NCBI RefSeq assembly: GCF_035920345.1
Contig: NZ_CP109149.1
Location: forward strand, 10,230,001-10,294,000
Source of the DNA: Nocardia vinacea
GTDB lineage: Bacteria > Actinomycetota > Actinomycetes > Mycobacteriales > Mycobacteriaceae
Direction of reading: 5' to 3'
DNA: 64,000 nt
The position numbers and the translations under genes were made by a program. Shown here one piece after another: positions 1 through 13,539 of the stretch. The stretch's first letter is position 1. Each line of letters starts with the position of its first letter. Below the pieces are notes generated by a model that saw only the letters and a list, made by a program, of their open reading frames with translations, searched no databases and had not been told where the DNA came from.

Positions 1-722
1 CCGGTGCCCGGACCGCCCTGGACCACCAGCACGCTCTTGTGCTCGGAGCGAATGATCGCGTCTTGCTCGCTCTGGATGGTCTCGACGATGTCGTTCATAT
101 GGCCGGTGCGCGCCGCATTGAGCGCCGAGAGCAGTGCGCTCTCGCTGCCGACCCCGCCCGCGTCATCGGTCACACCGGCAGTCCGAGCGGCGTCGAGGTC
201 CAGGTATTCGTCATTGATGGCAGTGACCCGCCGATTGCGGGACCGGATATGTCGGCGCCGGATCACCCCGTCCGGGGCGGCAGTCGTCGCGAGATAGAAC
301 GGACGGGCCAGGGGCGCGCGCCAATCCAGCAGCAGCGTCTCGTAATCGTCCTTCTCGTCGAGGATGCCGAGCCTGCCGATGTAGCGGTATTCGTCTTCTT
401 GGCCGCTAGCGACTGCTTGCGGGTCGCTCGAAGCGGTACTGCCGTCGAGGTCGATGCGGCCGAAACACAGGCCGTGTTCGGCGGCGTCGTATTTGGCCAG
501 ATCCTCGGAATAGAGCTGGCTGAAGGATTCGCGTTCGGTGCGGGCCTGCGGGGTGCCACCGGTTTCCAGCAGGACGGTGCGCAGCCGTTTCGTGGCGTAT
601 TCGCGCATATCGTCGAGTCGTTCATAGAGCACGGACAGGTAGGCCTGCTCCAGGTCGATCTCGCGGTTCCGCTCGGGTGTGCCGTCGTGCGCGGCACGAT
701 CCTGAGTGAGGCGGTCGGGCAA
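1..722 (-). CDS. helR: HelR/HelD-like RNA polymerase recycling helicase, N-terminal part (cut by window edge)
   Basis: The first 240 residues of a UvrD-like ATPase are present; the gene runs off the left edge. The last visible residues read VVQGGPGTG, the start of a Walker A motif preceded by SEQDAIIRSEHKSVL, as in HelD/HelR proteins that dislodge stalled RNA polymerase and, in actinobacteria, protect against rifamycins (family knowledge). The long charged N-terminal region (EQAYLSVLYERLDDMREYA) fits the HelD coiled-coil arm. The TTG start is chosen because AAGGAG lies just upstream (GACAAGGAGTTCAGT then TTG). No rifamycin-associated element was seen in the ~85 nt upstream. HelR is preferred over a generic HelD, but the diagnostic C-terminal part is missing. 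Confidence 0.75.
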   Translation of the reverse strand, partial: MPDRLTQDRAAHDGTPERNREIDLEQAYLSVLYERLDDMREYATKRLRTVLLETGGTPQARTERESFSQLYSEDLAKYDAAEHGLCFGRIDLDGSTASSDPQAVASGQEDEYRYIGRLGILDEKDDYETLLLDWRAPLARPFYLATTAAPDGVIRRRHIRSRNRRVTAINDEYLDLDAARTAGVTDDAGGVGSESALLSALNAARTGHMNDIVETIQSEQDAIIRSEHKSVLVVQGGPGT

Positions 723-806
723 ACTGAACTCCTTGTCACCGCGATGAGCCGGTGCACACGCAGGTCACGGTGCACGCGAACGCCATTGAAAACAGAGTTG
801 TCGAGT

Positions 807-1145
807 CTACTGCTGGTTCGGCGGGCTCGCTGTAACCGCAGGTAGCGGGTCCGTGGCCAAGACCGGCGTGAAATGTTGGACGATGGGGAACGGTTCGTAG
901 AAGTGATGCAGCAGTTGCTTCCAGCGCTGATATCCGGCGGACCCGCGGAAGCCATCGACATGGTCGCTCAACTGTTCCCATCCCACCAGCAGCAAATAGG
1001 TGTCGGGCGCCTCGACGCACCGTGACAGCGACAGCGAGCGGAAGCCCGGCATACTCTCGATGATCGGCCTGGCCTCGGCAAACGCGGCCTCGAAGGCCGC
1101 CGCTTCGGCGGGGCGGACGGGCAACAGCGCGTGTTCGATGATCAT
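807..1145 (-). CDS. Antibiotic biosynthesis monooxygenase (ABM) family protein
   Basis: A 112-residue single-domain protein with the ABM/dimeric alpha-beta-barrel pattern: MIIEHALLPVRP strand, a helix with FEAAFAEARPIIESMPGF, SLSLSRC strand, YLLLVGWEQLSDHVDGFR and a final helix. Such proteins act as small cofactor-free oxygenases or as heme-degradation-like enzymes; the substrate cannot be read from sequence. It starts 10 nt after the stop of the upstream diguanylate cyclase gene on the same strand, so the two are probably co-transcribed. The start ATG has a GAAGG motif upstream. The C-terminus is slightly extended (ATDPLPAVTASPPNQQ) relative to the fold. Confidence 0.8.
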   Translation of the reverse strand: MIIEHALLPVRPAEAAAFEAAFAEARPIIESMPGFRSLSLSRCVEAPDTYLLLVGWEQLSDHVDGFRGSAGYQRWKQLLHHFYEPFPIVQHFTPVLATDPLPAVTASPPNQQ

Positions 1146-1155
1146 GGGAAAACCT

Positions 1156-2487
1156 TCAGGAAGCGTGCGTGTTATTCGGTCTGCGGCCCAGGCCGGTGCC
1201 TTCCCGGTGTCCGGTCGGCTTGGCGCGGTACATCGCCAGATCGGCGTCGTGCAGCACCGCCTCGGGCGTCCGGTGGTCGCCCTCTACGAGTTCGGTCACG
1301 CCGATCGAGGCGTTCACCTCGATCCGGTGCCCGCGCGCGATGATCGGCTCGGCCATGGTCGAGCGCAGCCGCTCGACCAGCGAGTCGAGATCGAGGCGGC
1401 GGGTCCGGCCGGACAGCAGCACCAGGAATTCGTCGCCGCCGAGCCGGCCGACCAGATCGGTGCCGCGCAGTGCGCGCTGCAACCGCTGGGCCACGATCTG
1501 CAGCACGGTATCGCCGATCGCGTGGCCGAGGGTGTCGTTGATCGCCTTGAAGCCGTCCATGTCGATGAACAACACTGTCGTGACCGGCAGATCCTCGCTG
1601 GCGGCCAGCGCATTGGCGAGCTGGGACAGGATCAGCGAGCGGTTGGCCAGTCCGGTCAGCGAATCGTGCGTGGCCTGGAACTCCAATTGCCTTCGACTGG
1701 CCCGGAATTCGGTGATGTCGGCGAAGGAGGACACCGCGGGTGAATCCGGATCGCCCGGATTGAGCAGCCGCGAACTGCCGGAGAGCCAGCGGCGCTGGCC
1801 GTCGTGGCGGTCGACGCCGAAGATGTATCCGGTGATCGTTTCGCCGGTCGCCAGGGTGCGTGCGACCGGATGTCGGCTCGGCGGCAGTGGCTGGGCATTG
1901 GCGTCGAGCAGGATCAGCGGCAGTTCGTCGATGGTGGCGCCGATGAGTTCGCCGGTGCGTTCGTCGGTGCCGAAGATCCGCACTGCCGCGGGATTGGCCG
2001 ATTCGATGCGGCCGTTCCGGTCGATCACCACCACCCCCTCCTCCAACTGCGAGACCACCGTGGTGAAGTGCTGTTCGGCCCGGCGCTGCGCGGCCTCGGC
2101 GGCGCGCTGAGCGGTGAGATCGTGGATGACCACCTGATAGGCGAGATGGTCGTGCCATGCGGTGAGCACCGAAACCGTCTCGACCGGGACGATCTCGCCG
2201 TCGACCCGGATCAGCTTCATTTCGGTGGGCTCGGAGGCAGCGCCCGCAATGGTCAGCTGGCTGATGCGATCCACCATGCTGGGCACCGAATCGGGATGGA
2301 CGAACCGGGTCAGCGGCTGGCCGATCACCTCGTCGGCGCTGTCGGCGGCCAGCATGCGGGCGGTGGCCTGGTTGGCGTAGACGACGGTGCCGCGCTCGTG
2401 CACGACGATCCCGTCCGGGGTGTGTTCGACCAAGGACCGGTAGCGCTGGGCCAGCTGCTCGGCGTCGACTGCATTGTCCTGATCCAC
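1156..2487 (-). CDS. PAS-PAS-GGDEF diguanylate cyclase
   Basis: A 443-residue soluble signalling enzyme making cyclic di-GMP from GTP. PAS 1 covers about residues 12-130 (YRSLVEHTPDGIVVHERG) and PAS 2 about 140-265 (QLEEGVVVIDRNGRIESANPA); the GGDEF domain covers about 275-430. The active site is an intact GGDEF (RLGGDEFLVLL), and an RGTD sequence five residues before it matches the RxxD inhibitory site, so product inhibition is expected. There is no EAL domain and no transmembrane segment. The sensory input probably reaches the enzyme through the PAS domains; the ligand is unknown. It heads a two-gene minus-strand unit with the ABM protein downstream. Confidence 0.9.
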   Translation of the reverse strand: MDQDNAVDAEQLAQRYRSLVEHTPDGIVVHERGTVVYANQATARMLAADSADEVIGQPLTRFVHPDSVPSMVDRISQLTIAGAASEPTEMKLIRVDGEIVPVETVSVLTAWHDHLAYQVVIHDLTAQRAAEAAQRRAEQHFTTVVSQLEEGVVVIDRNGRIESANPAAVRIFGTDERTGELIGATIDELPLILLDANAQPLPPSRHPVARTLATGETITGYIFGVDRHDGQRRWLSGSSRLLNPGDPDSPAVSSFADITEFRASRRQLEFQATHDSLTGLANRSLILSQLANALAASEDLPVTTVLFIDMDGFKAINDTLGHAIGDTVLQIVAQRLQRALRGTDLVGRLGGDEFLVLLSGRTRRLDLDSLVERLRSTMAEPIIARGHRIEVNASIGVTELVEGDHRTPEAVLHDADLAMYRAKPTGHREGTGLGRRPNNTHAS

Positions 2488-2702
2488 TGGAACCCCCGAT
2501 CATCGACCCAATCATGGCCATTGGAACATGGGATTATTCTGGTCTCGACGTGTACAAGATCACACCGTCGACGCTATTGCTTCGCGCACAGTCCGGGCAC
2601 TCCATCTCCCGCTATCTGGTGATCATTACAGAACCCGGATTTGTGAACATTTCTCGAGCCGAACGTCGCTTCGGCCCCGGGAGCCGGTGAAGGAGCGATG
2701 CC

Positions 2703-3893
2703 ATGCCGGGTACCAACCCGAACAGTGAAAAGCACCATCAAGATCATATGACGATCGCCGGGATCGGTGCGGTCAGCGGGTACGGCTGGGGTCGGGAGTT
2801 GCTCTGGCAGGGACTGCTGAGCGGGAAATCCGCAGCCTCGCTACAACCAGGCTACGGCTTCGGCCGCGATGAGCACGCCTGGGTTTCGCTGATTCCCGAT
2901 GGCGGTGATCCCATGGTGAGCACCAGCGTCTACGGGCGTGCCATGCAGGAGGCGGGTCGCGAGGCGATCGCCGACGCGTCCGCGCGTGGTTGGCGACCGG
3001 GCCGCACCGTCGGCCTGCTGCACGCCATCGTGCTCGGCGACGTCGCCAATTGGCGCGACTTCTATCTGATCGATGAGGGGCACCGGCGCTCGCGCGACTA
3101 CATGCGACTATTGCCCTCCACACCGATCTCGGTACTACAGCAGGAATTCGGCTTCCACGGGCCATCGATGAATGTCTCGGCGGCGTGCAGTTCGGCGAAT
3201 GTCGCGCTGATCACCGCCAAACTCTGGCTGCAGTGCGGTGTTGCCGATGACGTGATCTGCGTCGCCACCGATATGTCGGCCACCCCCGAAATGCTCGAAC
3301 ACTTCGTCCGGCTCGGCGCCGCGGTCGGCGATGCCGAACCACTGGCCGCCTGCCGCCCCTTTCAGGAGGGCAGCCGCGGTTTCAGCATGGGTGAGGCGTC
3401 GGTCGCCTTCGTCCTCACGCGCTCGGTCGAGCGGCCCTATGCCGCGGTGCTCGGCGGCGGTATGACCAATGACGCCTATCACGTGGTTTCGGTCGATCCC
3501 GGGCACACTCAGATCTTCGACTGTGCACGCCGCGCGCTCGCGGACGCTGCTATCGCCCCTGCGGACGTGCGGTATTTCAACGCGCACGGCACCGGCACCA
3601 GGCAGTGCGATGTGGCCGAGCGGGATCTGCTGCGGCGGATGTTCGACGACCGGCCGCACGTCTATTCGATCAAGCCGCTGGCCGGGCACTGCCAGGGCGC
3701 GGCGGCCGGTGTCGAGGTGGCCGCGGCGGCACTGGCCTACGACCGCGGCATCGTGCCCGCCGCACCGATCGTCGCACCCGCCTACGAGCGACTATTGGAC
3801 GGGCCGACGCCCTTCGAGGGCGGGATCACGGTCAAGCTGTCACTCGGCATGGGCGGCAATAATTCGATGGTCGTGCTCGGTCCTGTCGATTGA
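2703..3893 (+). CDS. Beta-ketoacyl synthase-like protein
   Basis: A 396-residue thiolase-fold condensing enzyme. The Cys-His-His triad is complete: Cys162 in SAACSSANVAL, His in FNAHGTGT, and His in KPLAGHCQGAAAG. The protein lies alone, without acyl carrier protein or reductase genes nearby, so it is probably not part of a fatty acid synthase operon. The start at 2703 is chosen for the GAAGGAG motif 5-9 nt upstream; an internal ATG at 2748 (MTIAGIGAVSG) is the alternative and would remove a hydrophilic 15-residue extension. It is convergent with the devS-like gene, only 6 nt apart. The substrate is unknown; a role in secondary lipid or polyketide metabolism is inference. Confidence 0.8.
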   Translation: MPGTNPNSEKHHQDHMTIAGIGAVSGYGWGRELLWQGLLSGKSAASLQPGYGFGRDEHAWVSLIPDGGDPMVSTSVYGRAMQEAGREAIADASARGWRPGRTVGLLHAIVLGDVANWRDFYLIDEGHRRSRDYMRLLPSTPISVLQQEFGFHGPSMNVSAACSSANVALITAKLWLQCGVADDVICVATDMSATPEMLEHFVRLGAAVGDAEPLAACRPFQEGSRGFSMGEASVAFVLTRSVERPYAAVLGGGMTNDAYHVVSVDPGHTQIFDCARRALADAAIAPADVRYFNAHGTGTRQCDVAERDLLRRMFDDRPHVYSIKPLAGHCQGAAAGVEVAAAALAYDRGIVPAAPIVAPAYERLLDGPTPFEGGITVKLSLGMGGNNSMVVLGPVD

Positions 3894-3899
3894 GCTCAC

Positions 3900-5684
<1,785 letters not shown>

Positions 5685-5697
5685 CTAGTTGGTCGAT

Positions 5698-5717
5698 CGA
5701 GGACTTTCGGCCCTGTT
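5698..5717. promoter_or_regulatory. Candidate DosR/DevR-binding box
   Basis: GGACTTTCGGCCC, about 70 nt upstream of the DATIN-like gene, resembles the core of the mycobacterial DosR palindrome (GGGACTWWAGTCCC). By eye about 13 of 20 consensus positions match. The location between devS and a gene whose family belongs to the dormancy regulon supports it. Binding is inferred. Confidence 0.5.
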
Positions 5718-5777
5718 CGCGATGGCGTAGCGGTGATGGCATGGTCGCACACCGGGAATAGAAAGTAGGGTTGTCCT

Positions 5778-6566
5778 ATGAATTCGCCGTTGCGTTCCTC
5801 GGAGCTGTGGGCCACTGCCGCCGACCCCGAACTTGCCGTGACCACCCGGGGTGCGGTGCCGCCCGCGGATGTGACCAGGGCGGTGCGGGGGATCGGCCGC
5901 GTACTGCGCAGGCACCACCTCGACGCGGCGGCACGGGTGCGGGTGACCGCGCCGGTGGATTCGGACGAACCCACGTTGGTACAGGCCAATATTCGCATAC
6001 ATGACACCCCGACCCGGGTGCAGGTCACCGGTCCGCGCGGCTTCGCGGTGACCTTCGCGGTGGAACGGCTGGACCGGCAGATCGCCCGGCTGGCGACCAA
6101 ACAGTCACGCGAGTGGCCCGATCCGGCGCGTCCGCCCCTGGCCAGGGTCACCGAACCGCGCCCGATCGTGCGGAGGAAGCACTGCGCGTTGCTGACCGGT
6201 ACGCCCGCTGAGGCGTTGGCGGTGATGGATACGATGGATTACGACTCGTACCTGTTCAGCGATGCCGAAACCGGTGAGGATGCCGTGGTGAGCTGGGCGG
6301 ATCCGCTCGGCGTCCGGCTCACCAGGCAGCGCACCACACAGCCGCCGCAGGCTCCGGCGCAGCGGCCGCTCACGGTGAATTCCCTACCCCTGATCATGGA
6401 TTCGGATCCGGCGCCGGTCCTGATCGAGGAGGCGGCGGTGACCCGGCTGTGCCGCAAGGGGCTGCCGTTCCTGTTCTTCACCGATGCCGACAGCGGCCGC
6501 GGCCGCCTGCTGTACCGCCGCTACGACGGGGATCTCACCATCGTCGTTCCGGTCGAAATCCGCTAG
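5778..6566 (+). CDS. DATIN-like (Rv0079-type) ribosome-associated dormancy protein
   Basis: A 262-residue protein with an N-terminal S30AE/HPF-like region (about 20-110; [40 protein letters not shown]) and two copies of the S30AE C-terminal module. The first is around [22 protein letters not shown] and [17 protein letters not shown]; the second is around [18 protein letters not shown]. This is the architecture of actinobacterial dormancy-associated translation inhibitors, which bind 30S ribosomes and stop translation in hypoxia. A DosR-like box lies upstream and DevR/DevS flank it. Its stop overlaps the 3' end of devR by 4 nt in convergent orientation. The start ATG fits the spacing to the box; no strong SD is seen. 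Confidence 0.82.
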   Translation: MNSPLRSSELWATAADPELAVTTRGAVPPADVTRAVRGIGRVLRRHHLDAAARVRVTAPVDSDEPTLVQANIRIHDTPTRVQVTGPRGFAVTFAVERLDRQIARLATKQSREWPDPARPPLARVTEPRPIVRRKHCALLTGTPAEALAVMDTMDYDSYLFSDAETGEDAVVSWADPLGVRLTRQRTTQPPQAPAQRPLTVNSLPLIMDSDPAPVLIEEAAVTRLCRKGLPFLFFTDADSGRGRLLYRRYDGDLTIVVPVEIR

Positions 6567-7195
6567 CTCTCACGCAGTTTGGAGGCCAGCACCGCGGCTT
6601 GGGTGCGCCGTTCCATGCCGAGTTTGGCCAAAAGCCGGGAGACGTAATTCTTGACGGTCTTCTCCGCCAGGAACATTCGCGCCGCGATTTGTCGATTGGT
6701 CAATCCCTCGCCGAGCAGTGCGAGTAGTCGGCGTTCCTGTTCGGTGAGGCCGGCCAGCGGCCCGTCTTTTTCGGTGCTGGAACGTAGCCGGGCCTTGAGT
6801 GCGGCGGCCGCGCGGTTATCCAATAGCGAACGTCCGGCGCCGACCTGTTTGATCGCCGCGGCCAATTCCATGCCCTTGATGTTCTTGACGACATAGCCGC
6901 CCGCGCCCGCCAATATCGCGTCCAACATGGCGTGTTCATCGGTGTAGGACGTCAGGATGAGGCAATGCAAATCGTCGATTTCGGCGAGCAGGTCGCGGCA
7001 AAGTTCGATGCCGTTGCCGTCGGGAAGTCGGACGTCCAGTACAGCGACATCGGGTCGCAGGGCGTGAATGCCCGCCATGGCGTCGGCGACATCGCCGGCC
7101 TGGCCGATCACGGTGAGTTCCGGATCGCTCTCCAACAGGTCGACAAGACCGCGCCGGACGATCTCGTGGTCGTCGACGAGGAACACTGTGATCAC
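6563..7195 (-). CDS. devR: DevR/DosR-type response regulator
   Basis: A 210-residue NarL/LuxR-family regulator. The receiver domain (residues 1-120) begins [16 protein letters not shown], with the phosphoacceptor Asp in [13 protein letters not shown] and the conserved Lys in VVKNIKGME. The C-terminal LuxR helix-turn-helix ([18 protein letters not shown], then [15 protein letters not shown]) is nearly identical to mycobacterial DosR. The GTG start is set by AGGAGG five nt upstream; longer readings would add a non-conserved 43-residue extension. It is expected to activate genes with DosR boxes after phosphorylation by DevS. Confidence 0.93.
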   Translation of the reverse strand: MITVFLVDDHEIVRRGLVDLLESDPELTVIGQAGDVADAMAGIHALRPDVAVLDVRLPDGNGIELCRDLLAEIDDLHCLILTSYTDEHAMLDAILAGAGGYVVKNIKGMELAAAIKQVGAGRSLLDNRAAAALKARLRSSTEKDGPLAGLTEQERRLLALLGEGLTNRQIAARMFLAEKTVKNYVSRLLAKLGMERRTQAAVLASKLRES

Positions 7196-7265
7196 GCGAC
7201 CTCCTGTGCGGTGCAGGGGATCTCGTGCGCCCCGGCGTTTGGTCCTACCCGACAAGGTATCCCTC

Positions 7266-7482
7266 GGAGGGCCGCATCGGTATGTCGGGAACGACAATTT
7301 CGAGTAATGGCGACTCGAATTCACCGACGAGCGCTATCGAAACACCGAGAGAAACCGACCGCTTGAATGGCATTGTGCGAATCAAGGTTCCAGGTATGCT
7401 GAGGCCGAAGTCATTCATAGCGGTCTTTGGCAGCGCGGCCTTGGAGGGCCCCATGCATAGGTATGTCGAACAATGACATATT
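7266..7482. repeat. Two imperfect direct copies of a ~35 bp motif between devR and the zinc-ribbon gene
   Basis: Positions 7266-7300 and 7443-7482 share GGAGGGCC, then GGTATGTCG, then a purine-rich AAC/ACA stretch, in the same order and strand. The second copy ends at the start of the zinc-ribbon ORF; the first sits about 70 nt upstream of devR. They may be paired regulatory sites or a small duplication. Confidence 0.4.
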
Positions 7483-7697
7483 CAGCGACGCTCGATTTCG
7501 GCAATATTTTCGGTACGCCGCGGAGCTGTCCCGATTGTGGTTCGCATGCTATCGGCACCTTCGTCGACCACCGGGACGCCCTGTTCCGGTGCCGAGAATG
7601 CGGCGTGCAATGGCGCTTCGCGCACGGCCGCGCCATTCGGGAGTTCCCCGCTATCGATCCCCAGCCGGGACCCGAAGAAGCGTGGACGTGTCCATGA
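7473..7697 (+). CDS. Small zinc-ribbon protein (hypothetical)
   Basis: A 74-residue protein with two CxxC knuckles, SCPDCGSHAIG and FRCRECGVQWRF, spaced as in a zinc ribbon. The rest is hydrophilic with a Pro-rich tail. Its stop overlaps the ATG of the following decayed glycosyltransferase (ATGA), so the pair was once translationally coupled. No SD is obvious; the start is chosen because it precedes the conserved-looking N-terminus. The function is unknown; a role in binding nucleic acid or a partner protein is only a guess from the fold. Confidence 0.6.
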   Translation: MTYSATLDFGNIFGTPRSCPDCGSHAIGTFVDHRDALFRCRECGVQWRFAHGRAIREFPAIDPQPGPEEAWTCP

Positions 7698-8123
7698 AGA
7701 TCGGGCTGATCGTGCCGCCGTGAGTGCCCGCACCGGTGGCTACATCGTCCTCGTCGGCCGGATGAATGCGGAGAACGGGTGCATCGGGCAGTCCGGATGG
7801 CCCGGCTGGCGCGCCGAAAACTGGTGATGATCACCAAGATCCGCGAACCGGAGCAGTGGCGCTACTACACTGAGCAGGTGCGTCCACTGATCGGAGCCGA
7901 CGACCCCGAACCTCGCGAGGAGCCACTGGCGCCTCGGGTAGAGCTGGTGCGGTTCGGCGATGCGCCGGACCGGATCGCCACCATCGATCGCCGGGTCCGC
8001 CACCAGACCGCGCAGCGCCGGTTCGACCGGCCGCGGATGGCTCGCGACCACGACCGGCCGTATCGACGCATCCTGACCGGTGAGCGGACGACCCGGGCCA
8101 TGCTGCCCACGCCGGTCGCTTGA
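7694..8123 (+). pseudogene. Decayed glycosyltransferase family 4 gene
   Basis: Three pieces of a GT4-type glycosyltransferase are visible in the right order. The start is MKIGLIVPP (7694-7720), which stops at once. Then a mid-protein strand GGYIVLVGRMNAENG is followed in another frame by HRAVRMARLARRKLVMITKI and RYYTEQVRPLIGADD. Last is a C-terminal helix RFDRPRMARDHDRPYRRIL. Restoring one G near 7780 joins the two central pieces (ENG to VHRAV). About 500 nt after residue 9 and the catalytic stretch before the C-terminal helix are missing. The downstream debranching-enzyme-like gene is intact, so the loss removed only one partner of a probable two-gene unit. Confidence 0.75.
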
Positions 8124-10216
8124 CGAGCCCCTGGGGTGACGGCACCGATCCCGGGGCGCCACGAGCGATCGCCGGGGTCACCTTGGTCGAGGGCTCGACC
8201 TTCTGCATCAGCGAGGACGGCGGTGTCATCAGCCCGAATCGTGCCGAGGGATTGTTCGTGCGCGATACCAGGGTGCTGTCGCGGTGGCGGCTGACCGTCG
8301 ACGGGTTGGCGCCGCAACCGCTCACCGTCCAGCACACCGAGCCCTACAGCGCGACGCTGCTGGCCAGGACGCCGCCGCGGCCCGGCCGCGCCGACAGCAC
8401 GGCACTGGTGACCGTCGCGCGGTATGTCGGCGACGGTATGCGCGAGGACGTGACCGTCCGCAATCTCTCCGGTGCGGCGATCAGCTGTGTGGTCGTGCTG
8501 GAACTCGATGCCGATTTCGCCGATCTGTTCGAGGTGAAGGAGGGGCGGATCGGCGACAGCGTGGTGGTCACCAAGAGCAAGTCGACGGCGGGCACGGTCG
8601 AGATCAGCCGCACCGATCTGCCGCTGACGGTGACGGTGACCGCCGCGGGGGCGACTGCGGTCGATCGCGAATTGCGGTGGCAGGTCGATCTGCCCGGTCG
8701 CGGGGAATGGTCGGTGTGCATCCAGTACCAGCCGACGCTCGGCTCGGTGGTGACGCCGCGACATCAGTGCGGGAATCCGATCTCGCACAGTGCGCCCGCC
8801 CTGCGGATGCGCGAATGGTACGAGAATTCGCCGTCGGTGCAGACCGACGATCAGACGCTCGCCGCGGTCTTGCGGCGCGCCGTCGTCGATCTCGGCGCAC
8901 TGCGCATCTTCGATCCGGGTCATCCCGAGCGGGCGGTGGTCGCCGCGGGCGCGCCGTGGTTCATGGCGCTGTTCGGGCGGGACTCGCTACTCACCTCGTG
9001 GATGGTGTTGCCGCTGGACCGGCGACTGGCCGTCGGCACGCTGCAGAGTCTGGCGGGTCTGCAGGGCAGCGAGGTGCGCGCCATCACCGAGGAGGAGCCG
9101 GGGAAGATACCGCATGAGGTGCGGTTCGGGCGGGCGGCGACATCGCTGCTGGGCGGTGACACCGTGTACTACGGAACCGCCGATGCCACACCGCTTTTCG
9201 TGATGTTGCTCGGTGAGTTGCATCGGTGGGGACTGGATGCCGAGACCAGGGACGAACTGCTGCCGCATGCGGATCGGGCGCTGGAGTGGATCGAACACTT
9301 CGGTGACTCGGACGGCGACGGATTCGTCGAGTATCAGCGCGCGGCCGAGCACGGTTTGGCGAATCAGGGGTGGAAGGACTCCTGGGACGGGGTGAACTTC
9401 GCCGACGGCAGACTGCCCGAGGCGCCGATCGCGCTGGCCGAGGTGCAGGGATATGTGTACGCCGCGTATGTGGCGCGGGCGGCGCTCGCGGCCGATGTGG
9501 GCGATCACCCGACCGCGGATCGGTTCCGCGTCAAGGCGGCCGCATTGAAGCAAGCGTTCAACAAGGCGTTCTGGTTGCCTGAGCACGGTTGGTTCGCAAT
9601 CGGTCTGGACGGGGACAAGCGTCCGATCGACGCGCTGACCTCGAATATCGGGCACTGCCTGTGGACCGGGATCATCGACGAGGACAAGGCGCGGTCGGTC
9701 GCGGACCACCTGCTTTCACCGGAGATGTTCAGCGGATGGGGTATCCGCACCTTGGCCACCAACATGGGTGCCTACAACCCGGTCAGCTATCACAACGGAT
9801 CGGTGTGGCCGCACGACAACGCGATCTGCGCCGCCGGACTGATGCGCTACGGCTTCACCGAACACGCCAATCGTGTGATCGACGGGGTGCTCGACGCGTC
9901 CACCCGCTTCGGCTATCGACTGCCCGAGCTGTTCAGCGGTTTCGACCGCGCGGAATTCGACGCGCCGGTGCCGTATCCGACCTCCTGCTCACCGCAGGCG
10001 TGGGCGTCGGCGGCGCCGCTGCTTTTCATGCGGAGCATGTTGCGGTTGGAGCCGGGCACCGGGTCGGCGTCGGTCGCGCCCGCGGTGCCGGATCGGTACC
10101 TGCCCCTGCGGGTGAGCGGGGTCCGGGTGGGGTCGGATGTGCTCACCGTCACCGTGGACAATGGGGGTTGGCAGCTCAGCGGATTGGCTGGAAAGCTGCG
10201 TCGATCCGACTCCTGA
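8120..10216 (+). CDS. Amylo-alpha-1,6-glucosidase / glycogen-debranching family protein
   Basis: A 698-residue protein with an N-terminal GDE_N_bis beta domain (about 18-215; VTLVEGSTFCISEDGGVISPN, GLFVRDTRVLSRW) and an (alpha/alpha)6 glycosidase domain (about 240-690). The latter has PWFMALFGRDSLLTSWM, a WKDSWDG loop and YHNGSVWPHDNAICAAGL, typical of this amylo-alpha-1,6-glucosidase/GH63-like group acting on alpha-glucan-type oligosaccharides. The TTG start overlaps the stop of the decayed glycosyltransferase (TTGA). In related genomes such enzymes accompany GT4 transferases, so with that partner broken its role may have changed. No signal peptide. Confidence 0.85.
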   Translation: MTSPWGDGTDPGAPRAIAGVTLVEGSTFCISEDGGVISPNRAEGLFVRDTRVLSRWRLTVDGLAPQPLTVQHTEPYSATLLARTPPRPGRADSTALVTVARYVGDGMREDVTVRNLSGAAISCVVVLELDADFADLFEVKEGRIGDSVVVTKSKSTAGTVEISRTDLPLTVTVTAAGATAVDRELRWQVDLPGRGEWSVCIQYQPTLGSVVTPRHQCGNPISHSAPALRMREWYENSPSVQTDDQTLAAVLRRAVVDLGALRIFDPGHPERAVVAAGAPWFMALFGRDSLLTSWMVLPLDRRLAVGTLQSLAGLQGSEVRAITEEEPGKIPHEVRFGRAATSLLGGDTVYYGTADATPLFVMLLGELHRWGLDAETRDELLPHADRALEWIEHFGDSDGDGFVEYQRAAEHGLANQGWKDSWDGVNFADGRLPEAPIALAEVQGYVYAAYVARAALAADVGDHPTADRFRVKAAALKQAFNKAFWLPEHGWFAIGLDGDKRPIDALTSNIGHCLWTGIIDEDKARSVADHLLSPEMFSGWGIRTLATNMGAYNPVSYHNGSVWPHDNAICAAGLMRYGFTEHANRVIDGVLDASTRFGYRLPELFSGFDRAEFDAPVPYPTSCSPQAWASAAPLLFMRSMLRLEPGTGSASVAPAVPDRYLPLRVSGVRVGSDVLTVTVDNGGWQLSGLAGKLRRSDS

Positions 10217-10255
10217 CCTGGACCGATGACCGGGGAACCCGGCGTGCGACGAAAC

Positions 10256-10278
10256 TTGTCGGTGGGTCGGCCTAGCAT
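10256..10278 (+). promoter_or_regulatory. PafBC-dependent (RecA-NDp) DNA-damage promoter of uvrA
   Basis: TTGTCGGTG, then 8 nt, then TAGCAT matches the mycobacterial LexA-independent damage promoter (TTGTCRGTG-N8-TAnnnT) exactly in sequence and spacing. It lies 53 nt before the uvrA start. No LexA palindrome is present in the same intergenic region. Confidence 0.8.
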
Positions 10279-10331
10279 GGCGCTGGGGGTATCACGTCTG
10301 TTGGACCGACACGATCGAGAAGGGACACCTG

Positions 10332-13355
<3,024 letters not shown>

Positions 13356-13372
13356 TCCTGTTCGCACACCGC

Positions 13373-13414
13373 TTGTCTCGCCCGACACCGGCTACTCGGT
13401 GTCGGGCAAGACAA
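13373..13414. terminator. Strong inverted repeat downstream of uvrA
   Basis: An 11-bp perfect stem (13380-13390 with 13397-13407, arms GCCCGACACCG and CGGTGTCGGGC) has a 6-nt loop and is extended by TTGTCT/AGACAA across one mismatch. It lies 18 nt after the uvrA stop. There is no long U tract; being symmetric, it could act in both directions, but the convergent hydrolase gene ends 125 nt away. Confidence 0.7.
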
Positions 13415-13539
13415 CGGGTGCGGGCTCGGTTCCTGGGCCGACGCTCTGCGAGCTTGTCTTCCAGCCAAGCGACCAGCCAAAAGAGGACGAAAGCTCCTGC
13501 GGTCGCATGCATGAGGATCGCCGGGCCCGCGAAGCCTGT

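Noticed and set aside
8284..9117. Large alternative frames inside the glucosidase, uvrA, ppc and cvnA genes
   Set aside because: All are high-GC shadows of well-supported genes in another frame.
10217..10331. LexA/SOS box before uvrA
   Set aside because: No TCGAAC-N4-GTTCGA-like palindrome; the PafBC-type promoter explains damage control instead.
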